A stretch of 64,000 nucleotides of DNA from Serratia plymuthica NBRC 102599 (GCF_001590925.1 NZ_BCTU01000030.1:1-64000); one strand, 5' to 3'; positions 14,902-24,559 are shown, counted from the stretch's first letter. Notes: generated by a model from the letters alone, not told the origin. Made by a program: numbers and translations.

Positions 14902-14928
14902 CTAAAGCCGCCCATCGGGCGGCTTTAG
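14902..14928 (-). terminator. Stem-loop terminator after tatABC
   Basis: CTAAAGCCGCCC (14902-14913) and GGGCGGCTTTAG (14917-14928) form a perfect 12-bp stem with a 3-base loop, 14 bases beyond the tatC stop. The T tract is short, so termination may be partial. Confidence 0.75.
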
Positions 14929-14942
14929 AGACACAACGCGGA

Positions 14943-15713
14943 TTAAGCCGCCGGGGGTTCGTCACCCTCGTCTTCTTCTTCCGGTCGCGGGCGGCGTTTG
15001 CCGGTGTAGAACCGGGCAAAGAACACGCCCACTTCAAACAGCAGATACATCGGGATCGCCAGCAAGGTCTGCGAGAAGACATCCGGCGGCGTTAACAACA
15101 TGCCAACCACAAAAGCCCCGACCAGGACGTAAGGACGTTTCTTTTTCAGGTCTTCCGGCGAAGTGACGCCACTCCAGCACAGCAGAATAATGGCAACCGG
15201 CACCTCAAACGCCACGCCAAACGCCATAAACAGCGCCATGACAAAATCGAGGTAGTTATTGATGTCGGTGGCTATCATGACCCCAGCCGGTGCGGTCTTG
15301 GCAAAAAAACCGAACGCCAGCGGGAACACGATAAAATAGGCAAACGCCATGCCGAGATAAAACAGCAGGCTGCTGGAGACCAGCAAAGGCATCATCAGGC
15401 GACGTTCATGCTTGTACAGCGCCGGGGCGATAAAGGCCCAGACCTGATACAGGATCACCGGCGCAGAAACAAACACCGAGACGATCATGGTCAGCTTGAT
15501 GGGGGTAAAGAACGGTGACGCCACGTCGGTGGCGATCATGCTCGCCCCGGCAGGCAGCTGTTTGATCAGTGGCGCAGACACCAGTTGATAAATGTCGTTG
15601 GCGAAATAAACCAGCACCAGGAAGATCACCAGCACGCTGATAATCGAGTTTAACAACCGCTTACGCAGTTCTATCAGATGACTGATAAGGGGTTGGGTAT
15701 CTTCAACAGCCAT
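14943..15713 (-). CDS. tatC: Sec-independent protein translocase TatC
   Basis: TatC is the inner-membrane receptor for twin-arginine signal peptides and forms the substrate-binding complex with TatB. The 256-residue protein has six predicted membrane segments. The family hallmark LIELRKRLL is at the N terminus, with conserved [11 protein letters not shown] and [13 protein letters not shown] segments. E. coli TatC is 258 residues. The tail ends in a charged, acidic stretch (EEEDEGDE). It lies three bases after tatB and ends the tatABC operon. Confidence 0.97.
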   Translation of the reverse strand: MAVEDTQPLISHLIELRKRLLNSIISVLVIFLVLVYFANDIYQLVSAPLIKQLPAGASMIATDVASPFFTPIKLTMIVSVFVSAPVILYQVWAFIAPALYKHERRLMMPLLVSSSLLFYLGMAFAYFIVFPLAFGFFAKTAPAGVMIATDINNYLDFVMALFMAFGVAFEVPVAIILLCWSGVTSPEDLKKKRPYVLVGAFVVGMLLTPPDVFSQTLLAIPMYLLFEVGVFFARFYTGKRRPRPEEEDEGDEPPAA

Positions 15714-15716
15714 GTT

Positions 15717-16295
15717 TTAACGATCGCCACTAGGTTGGTGAGACGCTGGGGTTTTATCCGCAACAGGTTCTGGGGTTGCCTCCACGGTCACCGCAGCAGG
15801 TTGCTTAACCGGCTGCGCGGCCGGCGCTTGCACTGCCTGCGGCGTTGCCGCAACGACAGGCTCCGGCGCTACCGGTTTCGGTACGGCGGCCGGTGAAGCG
15901 GCGGTGGTCGCAGCCTCCGCCGGGGTCACACCGTCATGAATGGCTTCCGGGTCTGTGACCAGAGGGTTATGAATGGTGTGCGCAGGTTCGTCTTTGTCTT
16001 CGCCATGATAGGAGCGCTTCAGCGATTCCGCCGCGTCTTTCAGTTCATCCATTGACGCCTTCAACTCTGGCGACAAATTCTGCAGGCCCGCCTTCTCAAC
16101 CTTTTTCAGGCTGTCTTGCAGTTCCTGCAGTTTCAGTTCCTGAGAGAGTTCATTCTGCACCGAAGCCGCCAACGAACGGAGGGCACGGATCCAACCCGAA
16201 ACTGTTCTAACCGCTACCGGCAACCGTTCTGGCCCAAGTACCACCAGGCCAATGACCAGAACCAGCAACAGTTCACTAAACCCTATGTCAAACAC
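15717..16295 (-). CDS. tatB: Sec-independent protein translocase TatB
   Basis: TatB pairs with TatC in substrate recognition. The 192-residue protein starts with the conserved [11 protein letters not shown] helix and the LGPERLP hinge, then an amphipathic helix. A long Ala/Pro/Val-rich disordered tail makes up about the last 100 residues. It is longer than E. coli TatB (171), the extra length being in that tail. It lies three bases from tatA and from tatC. Confidence 0.97.
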   Translation of the reverse strand: MFDIGFSELLLVLVIGLVVLGPERLPVAVRTVSGWIRALRSLAASVQNELSQELKLQELQDSLKKVEKAGLQNLSPELKASMDELKDAAESLKRSYHGEDKDEPAHTIHNPLVTDPEAIHDGVTPAEAATTAASPAAVPKPVAPEPVVAATPQAVQAPAAQPVKQPAAVTVEATPEPVADKTPASHQPSGDR

Positions 16296-16298
16296 GGT

Positions 16299-16562
16299 TT
16301 ATACCTGCTCTTTGTTCTTCGACTCTTCCGTTTTCACTTCCGGCTGCTTATCGGTAATAGGCTTTGCCGTGAAGTCAGCGTCATCCAGGCTGCTTTTCTC
16401 AGCCGTGTTGGTCGGAGGCGTATTGTCGTCGCCGATCGCCTTTTTAAAACCCTTGATGGATGCGCCGAGATCGGAACCCAGCGTACGGAGTTTTTTGGTA
16501 CCAAACAGCAGCACCACGATCACCGCGATGATCAACAATTGCGTAATACTAATACCGCCCAT
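16299..16562 (-). CDS. tatA: Sec-independent protein translocase TatA
   Basis: TatA oligomerises to form the translocation element for folded twin-arginine substrates. The 87-residue product begins [20 protein letters not shown], the standard short membrane helix, followed by the FGTKKLR hinge and the amphipathic helix with [10 protein letters not shown]. The C-terminal part is charged and disordered. The ATG at 16562 was chosen because AGAGGTAA lies just upstream and E. coli begins the same way; eleven extra residues from 16595 are unlikely. It is first in tatABC, downstream of ubiB. Confidence 0.97.
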   Translation of the reverse strand: MGGISITQLLIIAVIVVLLFGTKKLRTLGSDLGASIKGFKKAIGDDNTPPTNTAEKSSLDDADFTAKPITDKQPEVKTEESKNKEQV

Positions 16563-16641
16563 TGCAGTTACCTCTATTTTTACAGGGTTTTTCAAAATCT
16601 ACCGCATTATACGGCAGTTTTTACCAGAGTTTTGAATCAAT

Positions 16642-18273
16642 TCAGGTGGTTCGCTTCCAGCCAATCACCCAGGATACGATGCCGGCAGCCATCAGCCACG
16701 CGGGGAAAATCTCAACCTTCCCTAACAGCAAAATCGTACCGCTTACTAACAGTGTAGCGCCAACGCCGAACAAATAACGCGATTGCCCCTGACGAACACG
16801 CTGGCCCTGCATCTGATGGGTCAGCTTATCAACGCTTTGTTGCAACCGTTTATGCTGCTGCAAACTATCGTAAAATAATTCAGGCAGTTCAGGCAGTTTC
16901 TCCGCCCAAAACGGCGCTTTTTCCTTCAGGGCGCGAATCACCGCCGGTATGCCGACCTGATCGCGCATCCAACTTTCAAGAAACGGCTTGGCAGTGGTCC
17001 ATAAATCCAACTTCGGATAGAGCTGCCGCCCCAAGCCTTCAACATACAGCAAGGTCTTCTGCAATAACACCAGTTGCGGCTGCACTTCCATATTGAAGCG
17101 GCGTGCGGTATTGAACAGGTTCAACAGCACGTTGCCAAACGAAATTTCCTCCAACGGCTTCTCGAAGATCGGCTCGCACACGGTGCGGATGGCGAACTCG
17201 AAGTCCTCTACGTTGGTATCACGCGGTACCCAGCCCGAATCGACGTGCAGCTCAGCCACTTTGCGGTAATCGCGGTTGAAGAAGGCGATAAAGTTTTCCG
17301 CCAGATAGCGTTTGTCGTCTTTGTTCAACGAGCCGACGATGCCGCAGTCAATGCCGATATAACAGGGATCTTCAGGGTGATCGTAGCTGACAAAAATATT
17401 ACCGGGATGCATGTCCGCATGGAAAAAGCTGTCGCGAAATACCTGGGTAAAGAACACCTGCACCCCACGCTCCGCCAACAATTTCATGTTGGTGCCCTGT
17501 TTTTCCAGCGTAGCGATATCCGAAACCGGGATACCGTAGATGCGCTCCATCACCAGCACGCTTTCACGGCAGTAATCGGAGTAAACCTCCGGTACGTACA
17601 GCATCGGGCTGCCATCAAAATTACGGCGCAGCTGGATGGCATTTGCCGCTTCACGCAGCAGATTCAGTTCGTCCAGCAGGGTTTTTTCGTACTCGCGCAC
17701 CACTTCACGCGGCCGCAAACGACGCCCATCCGGCATCAGTTTCGGCACCCAGCCGGCCAAACGATACATCAGGCGAACATCGGCCTTGATGATAGGCCCA
17801 ATATCCGGCCGAATGACCTTCAGCACAATTTCCTGCCCGGTAGTTTTCAGGCGTGCAGTATGCACCTGTGCTATCGATGCAGATGCCAGCGCCTGCTGGT
17901 CAAAATCGTCGAACCAGGTTTCCAGCGGGCCACCCATCGCCAATTCGATGTGCTTGCGCGCCAACGCGCCGTCGAACGGCGCAACCCGATCCTGCAGCAA
18001 GGTCAGTTGATCGGCAATCTGCGGAGGGAACAGGTCGCGGCGAGTGGACATCATCTGGCCGAACTTGATCCATACCGGCCCCAGCTCTTGCAGAGCCAGG
18101 CGCAAACGCTCGCCCAGAGGCTTATCTGCATGGCGGTTTGGCATCCAAAACAGCAGACGGCGGCCAAAACGCAACGGCAACGTCAGGCGCATCTTGGGGA
18201 TCAGCTCATCCAGGCCATAGCTGAGAAAAACGCGGACGATCAAATACAGGCGGCGTAGTTCGCCAGGGGTCAT
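16642..18273 (-). CDS. ubiB: Ubiquinone biosynthesis protein UbiB (atypical kinase/ATPase)
   Basis: UbiB is a member of the ADCK/ABC1 protein-kinase-like family with ATPase activity needed for ubiquinone synthesis; its exact role is still debated. The 543-residue protein has the family KxGQ motif ([13 protein letters not shown]), a [12 protein letters not shown] segment, the catalytic-loop-like [10 protein letters not shown] and the metal-binding IDCGIVG. Two membrane helices lie at the C terminus. E. coli UbiB is 546 residues. Its ATG overlaps the ubiJ stop by four bases, so ubiE-ubiJ-ubiB are one operon. Confidence 0.97.
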   Translation of the reverse strand: MTPGELRRLYLIVRVFLSYGLDELIPKMRLTLPLRFGRRLLFWMPNRHADKPLGERLRLALQELGPVWIKFGQMMSTRRDLFPPQIADQLTLLQDRVAPFDGALARKHIELAMGGPLETWFDDFDQQALASASIAQVHTARLKTTGQEIVLKVIRPDIGPIIKADVRLMYRLAGWVPKLMPDGRRLRPREVVREYEKTLLDELNLLREAANAIQLRRNFDGSPMLYVPEVYSDYCRESVLVMERIYGIPVSDIATLEKQGTNMKLLAERGVQVFFTQVFRDSFFHADMHPGNIFVSYDHPEDPCYIGIDCGIVGSLNKDDKRYLAENFIAFFNRDYRKVAELHVDSGWVPRDTNVEDFEFAIRTVCEPIFEKPLEEISFGNVLLNLFNTARRFNMEVQPQLVLLQKTLLYVEGLGRQLYPKLDLWTTAKPFLESWMRDQVGIPAVIRALKEKAPFWAEKLPELPELFYDSLQQHKRLQQSVDKLTHQMQGQRVRQGQSRYLFGVGATLLVSGTILLLGKVEIFPAWLMAAGIVSWVIGWKRTT

Positions 18274-18890
18274 CGTTTACCCTCCAACTTGTCCATGCGG
18301 GCAATCAGCGCTTCGGCGCTGCGAACGGTGGCGTCAACTTCCTCGTTGAACCACACCACTTCCAGCGGCCCCGGCGCCACGCGCCACTCTTCGGTCAGGG
18401 TTTCCGCCACGTAATGCTGTTGACGCTGCAACCCCGATCTCAACAGGCTTGCGCCTTTACCGAGCACCTGGGTAATACCCTGCGCGGCGATATCACCGAT
18501 ATAGGGCGCCAGCCATTCCGCCGGATCCCACTCTGCCAGATCAAGCAGCCCCACCAGTTGCTGCACCACCTGAATATCGCCCTCGACGATCAACTCGCCG
18601 CTGCGCATCAATGGCGAAAGCTGCTGACGATCGCGCAACTTCAACAACACCGATACCCGACTGCGCACCGTGCAATCGGCGGTATCTTCAGACTGGCCAA
18701 GCACGTCCACCCGCTGTTCGCTGAATATCAACACCAGCGGCGAAGCAAGTTCCTGCAACTCAATACGCAGTATTTTCCCGGCCAACCGCAGACGGGCGGC
18801 CTTCATACTGCGATCGCGGAACAGCAGGCTATTGAGCGATGTCTCCAGCGCGCCGGTCAACAAGGGGGTTAGCAGCATCGGCATGTCCAT
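18270..18890 (-). CDS. ubiJ: Ubiquinone biosynthesis accessory factor UbiJ
   Basis: UbiJ has an SCP2 lipid-binding domain and holds ubiquinone precursors in the cytoplasmic Ubi complex, partnering UbiK. The 206-residue protein matches E. coli UbiJ (YigP, 201) along its length, for example [29 protein letters not shown] and [20 protein letters not shown]. The start at 18890 (MDMPM) lies two bases after the ubiE stop; 18884 is also possible and no strong ribosome site separates them. In E. coli the 3' part of this gene hosts the small RNA EsrE; whether that holds here was not tested. Confidence 0.93.
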   Translation of the reverse strand: MDMPMLLTPLLTGALETSLNSLLFRDRSMKAARLRLAGKILRIELQELASPLVLIFSEQRVDVLGQSEDTADCTVRSRVSVLLKLRDRQQLSPLMRSGELIVEGDIQVVQQLVGLLDLAEWDPAEWLAPYIGDIAAQGITQVLGKGASLLRSGLQRQQHYVAETLTEEWRVAPGPLEVVWFNEEVDATVRSAEALIARMDKLEGKR

Positions 18891-18891
18891 A

Positions 18892-19647
18892 TCAGAACTT
18901 GAAGCCACGATGCAGGGCCACGATACCGCCGGTCAGATTGAAATAGGTCACGTTGTCAAAACCGGCGGCTCCCATCATACCTTTCAGCGTTTCCTGATCG
19001 GGGTGCATACGGATCGACTCGGCCAGATAACGGTAGCTTTCCGGATCCTTCACCACCAGCTCGCCGATTTTCGGCAGCACGTGGAACGAATAGGCATCAT
19101 AGGCTTTGCTCAGCGGGGCAAGCAGCGGTTTGGAGAACTCCAGCACCAGCAGGCGGCCGCCTGGCTTCAGCACGCGGAACATCGAACGCAGCGCTTTGTC
19201 TTTGTCGGTGACGTTGCGCAGGCCGAAGGAAATGGTGATGCAATCAAAATAGTTATCCGGGAACGGCAGCGCTTCGGCATTAGCCTGCACATAGCTGATG
19301 TTGCCGATAATGCCGCGATCGCGCAGCTTCTCGCGGCCCATCTTCAGCATGGAGTCGTTAATGTCCGCCAGCACTACCTGCCCTTGCTCACCGACCATGC
19401 GGGAGAACTTGGCGGCCAGATCGCCGGTGCCGCCGGCCAGATCCAGTACGCGCTGCCCACGGCGCACGCCGCTGCAGTCAATGGTAAACCGCTTCCAGAT
19501 ACGGTGGATGCCAAACGACATCAGGTCGTTCATCACGTCATACTTTGCCGCTACCGAATGAAAAACGTCTGCCACCATGGCCTGTTTTTCGTCTCTAGCT
19601 ACGGTGCGAAAACCGAAATCTGTGGTTTCCTGCGATTGATCTGCCAT
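18892..19647 (-). CDS. ubiE: Ubiquinone/menaquinone C-methyltransferase
   Basis: UbiE is the S-adenosylmethionine-dependent C-methyltransferase acting on demethylmenaquinol and on the C2 position of ubiquinone precursors. The 251-residue protein equals E. coli UbiE. SAM-binding motif I is [13 protein letters not shown] near residue 70, and the [15 protein letters not shown] segment is characteristic. It is the first gene of ubiE-ubiJ-ubiB. Confidence 0.97.
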   Translation of the reverse strand: MADQSQETTDFGFRTVARDEKQAMVADVFHSVAAKYDVMNDLMSFGIHRIWKRFTIDCSGVRRGQRVLDLAGGTGDLAAKFSRMVGEQGQVVLADINDSMLKMGREKLRDRGIIGNISYVQANAEALPFPDNYFDCITISFGLRNVTDKDKALRSMFRVLKPGGRLLVLEFSKPLLAPLSKAYDAYSFHVLPKIGELVVKDPESYRYLAESIRMHPDQETLKGMMGAAGFDNVTYFNLTGGIVALHRGFKF

Positions 19648-19726
19648 TGTCCTGCCTGCTATTCAGTCAATTTTGTGTGGTCGAGTGTACCAGAACCCCA
19701 CGGAATACCCCACCTCAAGGCGGCTG

Positions 19727-21274
19727 TCATGCCTGCGAAGCGGAGCGTGGTTCTTCGGCGGAATCATCGTCTTCCGCCTGCGGCAACGCGCTGACGTCAT
19801 CGTCATCCGCTGCCTCATCTTCATCATAATGCTGCGCGCCGGCTTGCTGTGCCAGCAACGGATTGATCGGTCGTTTCACCTCAACCCCCAGCGCGCGGAA
19901 CCCTTCGGTTTGGCCGATAAGATTACCACGGCCTTCGCTCAGTTTGTTCATCGCCTGGCGATAACTCCCCTGGGCCTTGTCCAGGCTCTGCCCCAGCGCC
20001 GACATGTCGTCGACAAACAGCCGCATCTTGTCATACAGCCGTGCCGCCCGGTCGGCAATGCGCTGAGCATTCTGGCTCTGGTGCTCATAGCGCCACAGGT
20101 TGGTGATGGTGCGAAGCGCCACCAACAGCGTGGTCGGGCTGACCAGCATAATATTGTGTTTAAGCGCTTCGCTTATCAATTCCGGCTCCCGGTCGATGGC
20201 CAGCAGGAAAGCCGGCTCCACCGGAATAAACATCAACACATAGTCCAGTGAACGCAGGCCGGGCAACTGTTGATAATCTTTGCGCCCCAGCAAGCGGATA
20301 TGGCCGCGCAACGAGGCGATATGCTCGCTCAGCGCCGCCTCGCGTTCCGCGTCGTCTTCACTGTTGAAATAACGCTCGTAGGCGACCAGCGACATTTTCG
20401 CATCGATCACAACATCCTTGCCCTGCGGCAGACGCACAATAACGTCAGGCTGCATACGGCTTTGATGATCCAGCCGCACATTAACCTGAGTTTCATACTC
20501 GTGCCCCTCGCGCAAACCCGAGGCTTCCAGCACCCGACTCAGCACCACCTCCCCCCAATTGCCCTGGGTTTTATTGTCGCCTTTCAGTGCCTTGGTGAGG
20601 TTAATCGCCTCGCGCGCCATTTGTGCGTTGAGTTGCTGCAGGTTACGTATTTCATGGGTCAGAGTATGACGTTCGCGGGCTTCCTGGCCAAAGCTGTCCT
20701 GCACCTGACGGCGGAAACCGTCCAGTTGTTCGCGCAACGGCAGCAGCAGGCGATCCAGGCTTTGCTGGTTCTGTTCGTTCACCTTGCGCCCGCTGTGTTC
20801 GAAGATGCGGTTGGCCAGGTTTTCAAACTGGGTGGTGAGCCGTTGTTCGCTGTTGATCAGCAAACGCTGCTTCTCTTCCGCCGCCATGCGGGTCTCTTCC
20901 AGACGGATGGTCACTTCCCGCAGTTCGGCTTCCTGAGCGCTGTTGACCTCGCGTTGGGCGCGCAGCTCCTGATTAAGCAGTTCGCATTCGGTGCGCCAGT
21001 GATTGAGTTGTTGCAGCTTTTCGTGCCCGGCCGCCAATTGGCTGTGCAAATTGCGCAGTTCCAAATCGGTTTGCCGCATTTGCTGTTCATTGCGTTGCAG
21101 AACGTCCTGCCGGGCCGCCGTTTCCTGCTGTGCCTGCTGCAACGACTGTTCCAGCAGCCGCAGCTCGGTTTCATGCTGCGCATGGGCCTGCTGCATGCGC
21201 AGGCTGGCGATCAACCACCCCAACAGTATGCCGACCACTACCCCGCCCACACCGTAAACCAAACTGGTATCCAC
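19727..21274 (-). CDS. rmuC: DNA recombination protein RmuC
   Basis: RmuC is a membrane-anchored protein with a predicted nuclease-like domain; loss in E. coli raises inversion at short inverted repeats. The 515-residue product has an N-terminal membrane helix, then about 150 residues of glutamine-rich coiled coil. The conserved core includes LKGDNKTQGNWGEVVLSRVL, MQPDVIVRLPQGKDVVIDAK and FIPVEPAFLLAI. The GTG start at 21274 was chosen because a perfect AGGAGG sits four bases upstream. The C-terminal tail is acidic (DEDEAADDDD). E. coli RmuC is 475 residues; the extra length is mainly in the coiled coil and tail. Confidence 0.95.
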   Translation of the reverse strand: MDTSLVYGVGGVVVGILLGWLIASLRMQQAHAQHETELRLLEQSLQQAQQETAARQDVLQRNEQQMRQTDLELRNLHSQLAAGHEKLQQLNHWRTECELLNQELRAQREVNSAQEAELREVTIRLEETRMAAEEKQRLLINSEQRLTTQFENLANRIFEHSGRKVNEQNQQSLDRLLLPLREQLDGFRRQVQDSFGQEARERHTLTHEIRNLQQLNAQMAREAINLTKALKGDNKTQGNWGEVVLSRVLEASGLREGHEYETQVNVRLDHQSRMQPDVIVRLPQGKDVVIDAKMSLVAYERYFNSEDDAEREAALSEHIASLRGHIRLLGRKDYQQLPGLRSLDYVLMFIPVEPAFLLAIDREPELISEALKHNIMLVSPTTLLVALRTITNLWRYEHQSQNAQRIADRAARLYDKMRLFVDDMSALGQSLDKAQGSYRQAMNKLSEGRGNLIGQTEGFRALGVEVKRPINPLLAQQAGAQHYDEDEAADDDDVSALPQAEDDDSAEEPRSASQA

Positions 21275-21405
21275 CCTGCCTCCTGTTAAGCCTTGCCGTT
21301 TATGCGCCCGTTGCACGTCACGTTAAGGGGATGCTGTATGGATGTCCAGTCTGATTTTGCACCGGCAACGCAATATTGCGAAACGCCGCGCAAGTCAGGC
21401 AAAAA

Positions 21406-21969
21406 CTAGCCAAACCACTGGGTTAACCACTTGATGCCAAAGGCTCCCGGCGCAAGAATGCCGAACGCCCAGATCATCGCTGAAGTGATATTCGCCAGTT
21501 GGAAGTAACGTTGGGGCATGCCACAGATACCGCCGACCAGCGGCACCACCGCGCGCAGCGGCCCGAAGAAGCGGCCGATAAAAATGCCCAGCACGCCCCA
21601 GCGTTCAAAAAACGCATGGCCGCGGTCCAGCAATTGCGGATTACGCGATAACGGCCACATGTGCGCCACGCGGTCTTGATAGTGGTAACCGATCCAGTAA
21701 GAAAGCCAGTCGCCAAAAAATGCCCCTATGGCGGCGGCGGCCCAGATAGGCCAAAAAGCGATACCGCTCTCGCCAATCAATGCGCCCAACGCCAGCAGGA
21801 TAACCGTGGCCGGCAACAGCAGGGACAAGAACGCCAGCGATTCGCCGAATGCCAGGAAGAAAATAATGGGGATGGCCCAGCCTTCGTGCTGACACACGGC
21901 ATCGCTGACCCAGTTGATAATGTCGTTGAGGCTCAATACGGGCTCCTGATACGAGGTTTCCTGTGCCAA
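21406..21969 (-). CDS. DedA family membrane protein
   Basis: This 187-residue protein is a DedA/SNARE-associated family member, multi-pass in the inner membrane; the family acts in lipid carrier recycling and proton-motive-force maintenance. Signatures are FGESLAFLSLLLPATV near residue 42, the FFGDWLSYWIGY re-entrant segment, and GRFFGPLRAVVPLVGGICGM near residue 133. It most resembles the YabI/YohD subgroup, but the exact orthologue is not assigned. The only early in-frame start is TTG at 21969, with no clear Shine-Dalgarno sequence, so the N terminus is uncertain. E. coli has no such gene between rmuC and udp. Confidence 0.88.
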   Translation of the reverse strand: MAQETSYQEPVLSLNDIINWVSDAVCQHEGWAIPIIFFLAFGESLAFLSLLLPATVILLALGALIGESGIAFWPIWAAAAIGAFFGDWLSYWIGYHYQDRVAHMWPLSRNPQLLDRGHAFFERWGVLGIFIGRFFGPLRAVVPLVGGICGMPQRYFQLANITSAMIWAFGILAPGAFGIKWLTQWFG

Positions 21970-22032
21970 GGATACGCAATGCCGGCCGGGGCAGGTTAAA
22001 CTCCGGCTAAACGCGTAGCGGTTTACTCGAGG

Positions 22033-22176
22033 TTAACGCCAGTTGCACTTCGCGCTGACGTCGACCCAGGCCGGATTGCGCTTCCAACCAGCGGCCGGTA
22101 AACCGTATTGATCGCGGACGTTAATGCCGCCATCAGGCAGAGTTTGTGAAGGAAGAAGCAGAATCTGGGCTGTCAT
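22033..22176 (-). CDS. Possible small protein, 47 residues, unrecognised
   Basis: An open frame on the minus strand starts with ATG at 22176, has GAGGA five bases upstream, and encodes 47 residues starting MTAQILLLPSQTLPDGG and ending AKCNWR. It has a hydrophobic start (ILLLP), a Pro/Gly-rich centre and three Trp near the C terminus. No membrane helix long enough for a signal anchor is evident and no family is recognised. It lies in the gap between udp and the DedA gene, on the same strand as both. Chance occurrence is possible at this length. Confidence 0.4.
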   Translation of the reverse strand: MTAQILLLPSQTLPDGGINVRDQYGLPAAGWKRNPAWVDVSAKCNWR

Positions 22177-22300
22177 AGACGTCCTCGCCGTTATTGTCTA
22201 AAAAATCGCCACCTGGGCAGCAAAGCCGAAATCAACAGGTAAAAAGGGGGCGCTGATAGCTAGATACACCCTGGCTTTCACGTTGCTGCCAACCGCAGTT

Positions 22301-22317
22301 TGAAAGACGACGGGTAT
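22301..22317. repeat. Dispersed intergenic repeat, copy 1
   Basis: The 17-mer TGAAAGACGACGGGTAT recurs exactly at 38164-38180. Just before both copies is a related stretch of the form GC(T/A)GCCAAC followed by GC(A/T)GT, so the shared element is probably about 40 bases. It lies in the udp-DedA gene gap. Confidence 0.65.
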
Positions 22318-22342
22318 CACCGTAACAGATTAGGGCTGAATG

Positions 22343-22369
22343 GAAAAACGGACCGCGTTGGCGGCCCGT
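22343..22369 (-). terminator. Rho-independent terminator after udp
   Basis: On the minus strand ACGGGCCGC pairs with GCGGTCCGT (one G-T) across CAAC and is followed by TTTTC (forward 22343-22369). It lies about 20 bases beyond the udp stop. Confidence 0.85.
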
Positions 22370-22386
22370 TGAAGGGAGGAAGGCTA

Positions 22387-23148
22387 CTACAGTAGGCGGC
22401 GCGCCGCTTCAACCACGATCTGCACCGCTTTGCTTTCGGTGTTTTTCATGGTTTCTGCGTTTGGAATTTCCTGCTGGGTGCGGTTGACGATCACGCCGGC
22501 AACCATACCGGCACGCAGGCCCTGGCTTGCACACATGGTCAGCAGAGTGGCGGATTCCATTTCATAGTTCATCACGCCCATCGCCTGCCATTCTGCCATC
22601 GAGCCCTTAAAACGACTGACGACGCGGCCGGAATAGGTATCGTAACGTTCCTGGCCCGGATAGAAGGTATCAGAAGACGCGGTCACGCCAATATGCGTGG
22701 TGGCGCCGCTGGCCTTGGCGGCCTCGACCAGTGCGGTGGTGCAGGCAAAGTCGGCCACGGCCGGGAATTCCATCGGCGCAAAGTGCAGGCTGGCGCCGTC
22801 AAGGCGAACCGCCGCGGTAGTGACCAGCACGTCGCCGACGCTGATGTTCGACTGAATAGCCCCGGTGGTGCCGATACGCAGGAAGGTACGGATCCCCAGT
22901 TGCGCCAATTCTTCAACGGCGATCGAGGTAGACGGGCCGCCGATGCCGGTGGAGCAGACGATCACCGCCTTGCCGTCCAGCTCTGCGCGCCAGGTAGTAA
23001 ATTCACGATGGGAAGCCAGGTGCACCGGGTTTTCCATCAGCTTGGCAATTTTCTCTACGCGCTGCGGATCGCCCGGAACGATGGCAAGCTGGGCCCCTTG
23101 TAAATCGTTTTTAGTGAGGCCGAGATGAAAAACATCAGATTGAGACAT
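22387..23148 (-). CDS. udp: Uridine phosphorylase
   Basis: Udp splits uridine with phosphate into uracil and ribose-1-phosphate in pyrimidine salvage. The 253-residue protein is nearly identical in layout to E. coli Udp, with the phosphate-binding IVPGDPQRV, the [15 protein letters not shown] stretch, [11 protein letters not shown] and the nucleoside-binding [13 protein letters not shown]. The ATG at 23148 ([10 protein letters not shown]) was chosen by that match. A CRP site lies upstream, as expected for this catabolite-controlled gene. Confidence 0.98.
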   Translation of the reverse strand: MSQSDVFHLGLTKNDLQGAQLAIVPGDPQRVEKIAKLMENPVHLASHREFTTWRAELDGKAVIVCSTGIGGPSTSIAVEELAQLGIRTFLRIGTTGAIQSNISVGDVLVTTAAVRLDGASLHFAPMEFPAVADFACTTALVEAAKASGATTHIGVTASSDTFYPGQERYDTYSGRVVSRFKGSMAEWQAMGVMNYEMESATLLTMCASQGLRAGMVAGVIVNRTQQEIPNAETMKNTESKAVQIVVEAARRLL

Positions 23149-23658
23149 ACGAGACTCCTCATAGATCATGTTTATTGGGAGGAACAAAAAAGTACTCTAC
23201 TGAAAATCGCCATCCAATTTCGTGATGGCCATCACCATGAATAAAGAAACAAAGATCAATCTACATAATTTTTGTGACAAAAGTCACATTAAATAACCCA
23301 AAGACGCCGTAAACGCCGCACTTGCCACAAGTCTAGCCGACAAAACAGCCCGCCGTTTACCGCCTTTCCTCTTGGCGACAGGCCCCCCTTTCCCACCACG
23401 AGGCCACTTATGTCGCCACCGAAAAATAGCCTTATTTTATCGGCGACTTAGCAACAAAAAATGGGGCTAACGTACCTTATGACGCTAATGCAGGCCAAAA
23501 TGCGCAATATCCTGATAAAAAGATAACAAAAATGCACTAAAGCCAGATAATTAATCGTTTTTTACAGACTTGACCGAAAATGCTCAACCGGGTGCCAATA
23601 ACGGGTAATCTTTCCTATAGTTATTCTCAGCGCTTTTTTCTATTGCACGGAGACCGCA
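23149..23658. other. Intergenic region between udp and dlhH
   Basis: This 510-base divergent promoter region has no supported ORF. It holds the CRP box (23273-23288) and the 14-base perfect palindrome GTGATGGCCATCAC (23222-23235) between that box and udp. The half nearer dlhH (23440-23640) is AT-rich and otherwise featureless to the eye. Confidence 0.6.
23273..23288 (-). promoter_or_regulatory. CRP binding site upstream of udp
   Basis: TGTGACAAAAGTCACA has both half-sites TGTGA and TCACA perfect with six bases between, inside an AT-rich stretch. It lies 125 bases upstream of the udp start. CRP and CytR control of udp is established in E. coli; a CytR site was not identified here. Confidence 0.85.
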
Positions 23659-24495
23659 ATGAAAACCGACCATGTGATGACATTAAAACAGGCTCAGGGG
23701 GGATTCGCCCCGGCCGTAACGCCGTTGGCCGCTTCTACTGTATTTACCGACGAACAGGGCATTCATGCCGGGGAAACCACCATTCCCTCGCAGGGTGACA
23801 ACCTGCCGGCCTATATTGCCAAACCAGCGAACCACAACGGCCCCTTCCCCGTGGTGCTGGTGGTACAAGAGATTTTTGGCGTTCACGAGCATATTCAGGA
23901 TCTGTGCCGCCGCCTGGCGAAACAGGGCTACCTGGCGATAGCGCCAGAGTTGTACTTCCGACAGGGCGATGCCAAAGATTACCAGGAGATTGGCGACATC
24001 TTGCAAAAGCTGGTGAGCAAGGTGCCGGACCGTCAGGTGCTGGCCGATCTCGACCACGCAGCCCATTGGGCCAGCCGCCACGGCGGCGACGCCGGCAAGC
24101 TGGCGATTACCGGTTTTTGCTGGGGGGGCCGTATTACCTGGCTGTATGCCGCGCATAACCCGCAACTGAAGGCAGCGGTAGCCTGGTACGGCAAGTTAGT
24201 GGGCGAAAAAACGCTGAACTCGCCAAAACACCCGGTCGATGTGGCTACGCAGCTGTCTGCGCCGGTGCTGGGATTATACGGCGGCCAGGACAGCGGAATT
24301 CCACTGGAAACGGTGGAGACCATGCGCCAGGCGATTCGCGCAGCTAACGCCGATGCCGAGATCGTGGTCTACCCCGAAGCGGGTCATGCTTTCAATGCCG
24401 ATTATCGCCCAAGTTACGATGCCGAAGCGGCGACGGACGGCTGGCAACGCATGCTGGCATGGTTCGCTCAACACGGCGTGGTCGGCGTCAAATAA
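23659..24495 (+). CDS. dlhH: Dienelactone hydrolase family protein (YsgA)
   Basis: This 278-residue alpha/beta hydrolase is the orthologue by position and sequence of E. coli YsgA/DlhH, a putative carboxymethylenebutenolidase. The nucleophile is Cys in TGFCWGGRITW near residue 153; the Asp (GGQDSGIP) and His (AGHAFNADYRPSY) complete the DLH-type triad. The physiological substrate is not known. It is divergent from udp and convergent with metE, as in E. coli. Residues 1-35 could hold a weak leader but no clear signal peptide is seen. Confidence 0.88.
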   Translation: MKTDHVMTLKQAQGGFAPAVTPLAASTVFTDEQGIHAGETTIPSQGDNLPAYIAKPANHNGPFPVVLVVQEIFGVHEHIQDLCRRLAKQGYLAIAPELYFRQGDAKDYQEIGDILQKLVSKVPDRQVLADLDHAAHWASRHGGDAGKLAITGFCWGGRITWLYAAHNPQLKAAVAWYGKLVGEKTLNSPKHPVDVATQLSAPVLGLYGGQDSGIPLETVETMRQAIRAANADAEIVVYPEAGHAFNADYRPSYDAEAATDGWQRMLAWFAQHGVVGVK

Positions 24496-24537
24496 TCCCC
24501 TCTCACGGCTGCCTTCACTGGTGGCCGCCTGCAATGT

Positions 24538-24559
24538 AAAAAAGGGCGCCGAAGCGCCC
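24538..24559 (-). terminator. Rho-independent terminator after metE
   Basis: On the minus strand GGGCGC pairs with GCGCCC around a TTCG tetraloop and is followed by six T residues (forward A run 24538-24543). It lies about 65 bases beyond the metE stop. The stem may also help end dlhH transcription. Confidence 0.92.

Noticed and set aside
14754..14928. CRISPR-like spacing of the repeated 21-base core
   Set aside because: Only two copies, each self-complementary and spaced about 147 bases; these are hairpins, not a repeat-spacer array.
17074..18258. 394-residue open frame antisense to ubiB
   Set aside because: Shadow of ubiB; no recognisable motif and no ribosome site.
20270..21289. 339-residue open frame antisense to rmuC
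   Set aside because: Shadow of the coiled-coil part of rmuC.
23198..23239. 13-codon leader peptide upstream of udp
   Set aside because: A short open frame starting ATG-GTG-ATG exists, but it lacks a ribosome site and any attenuator hairpin.
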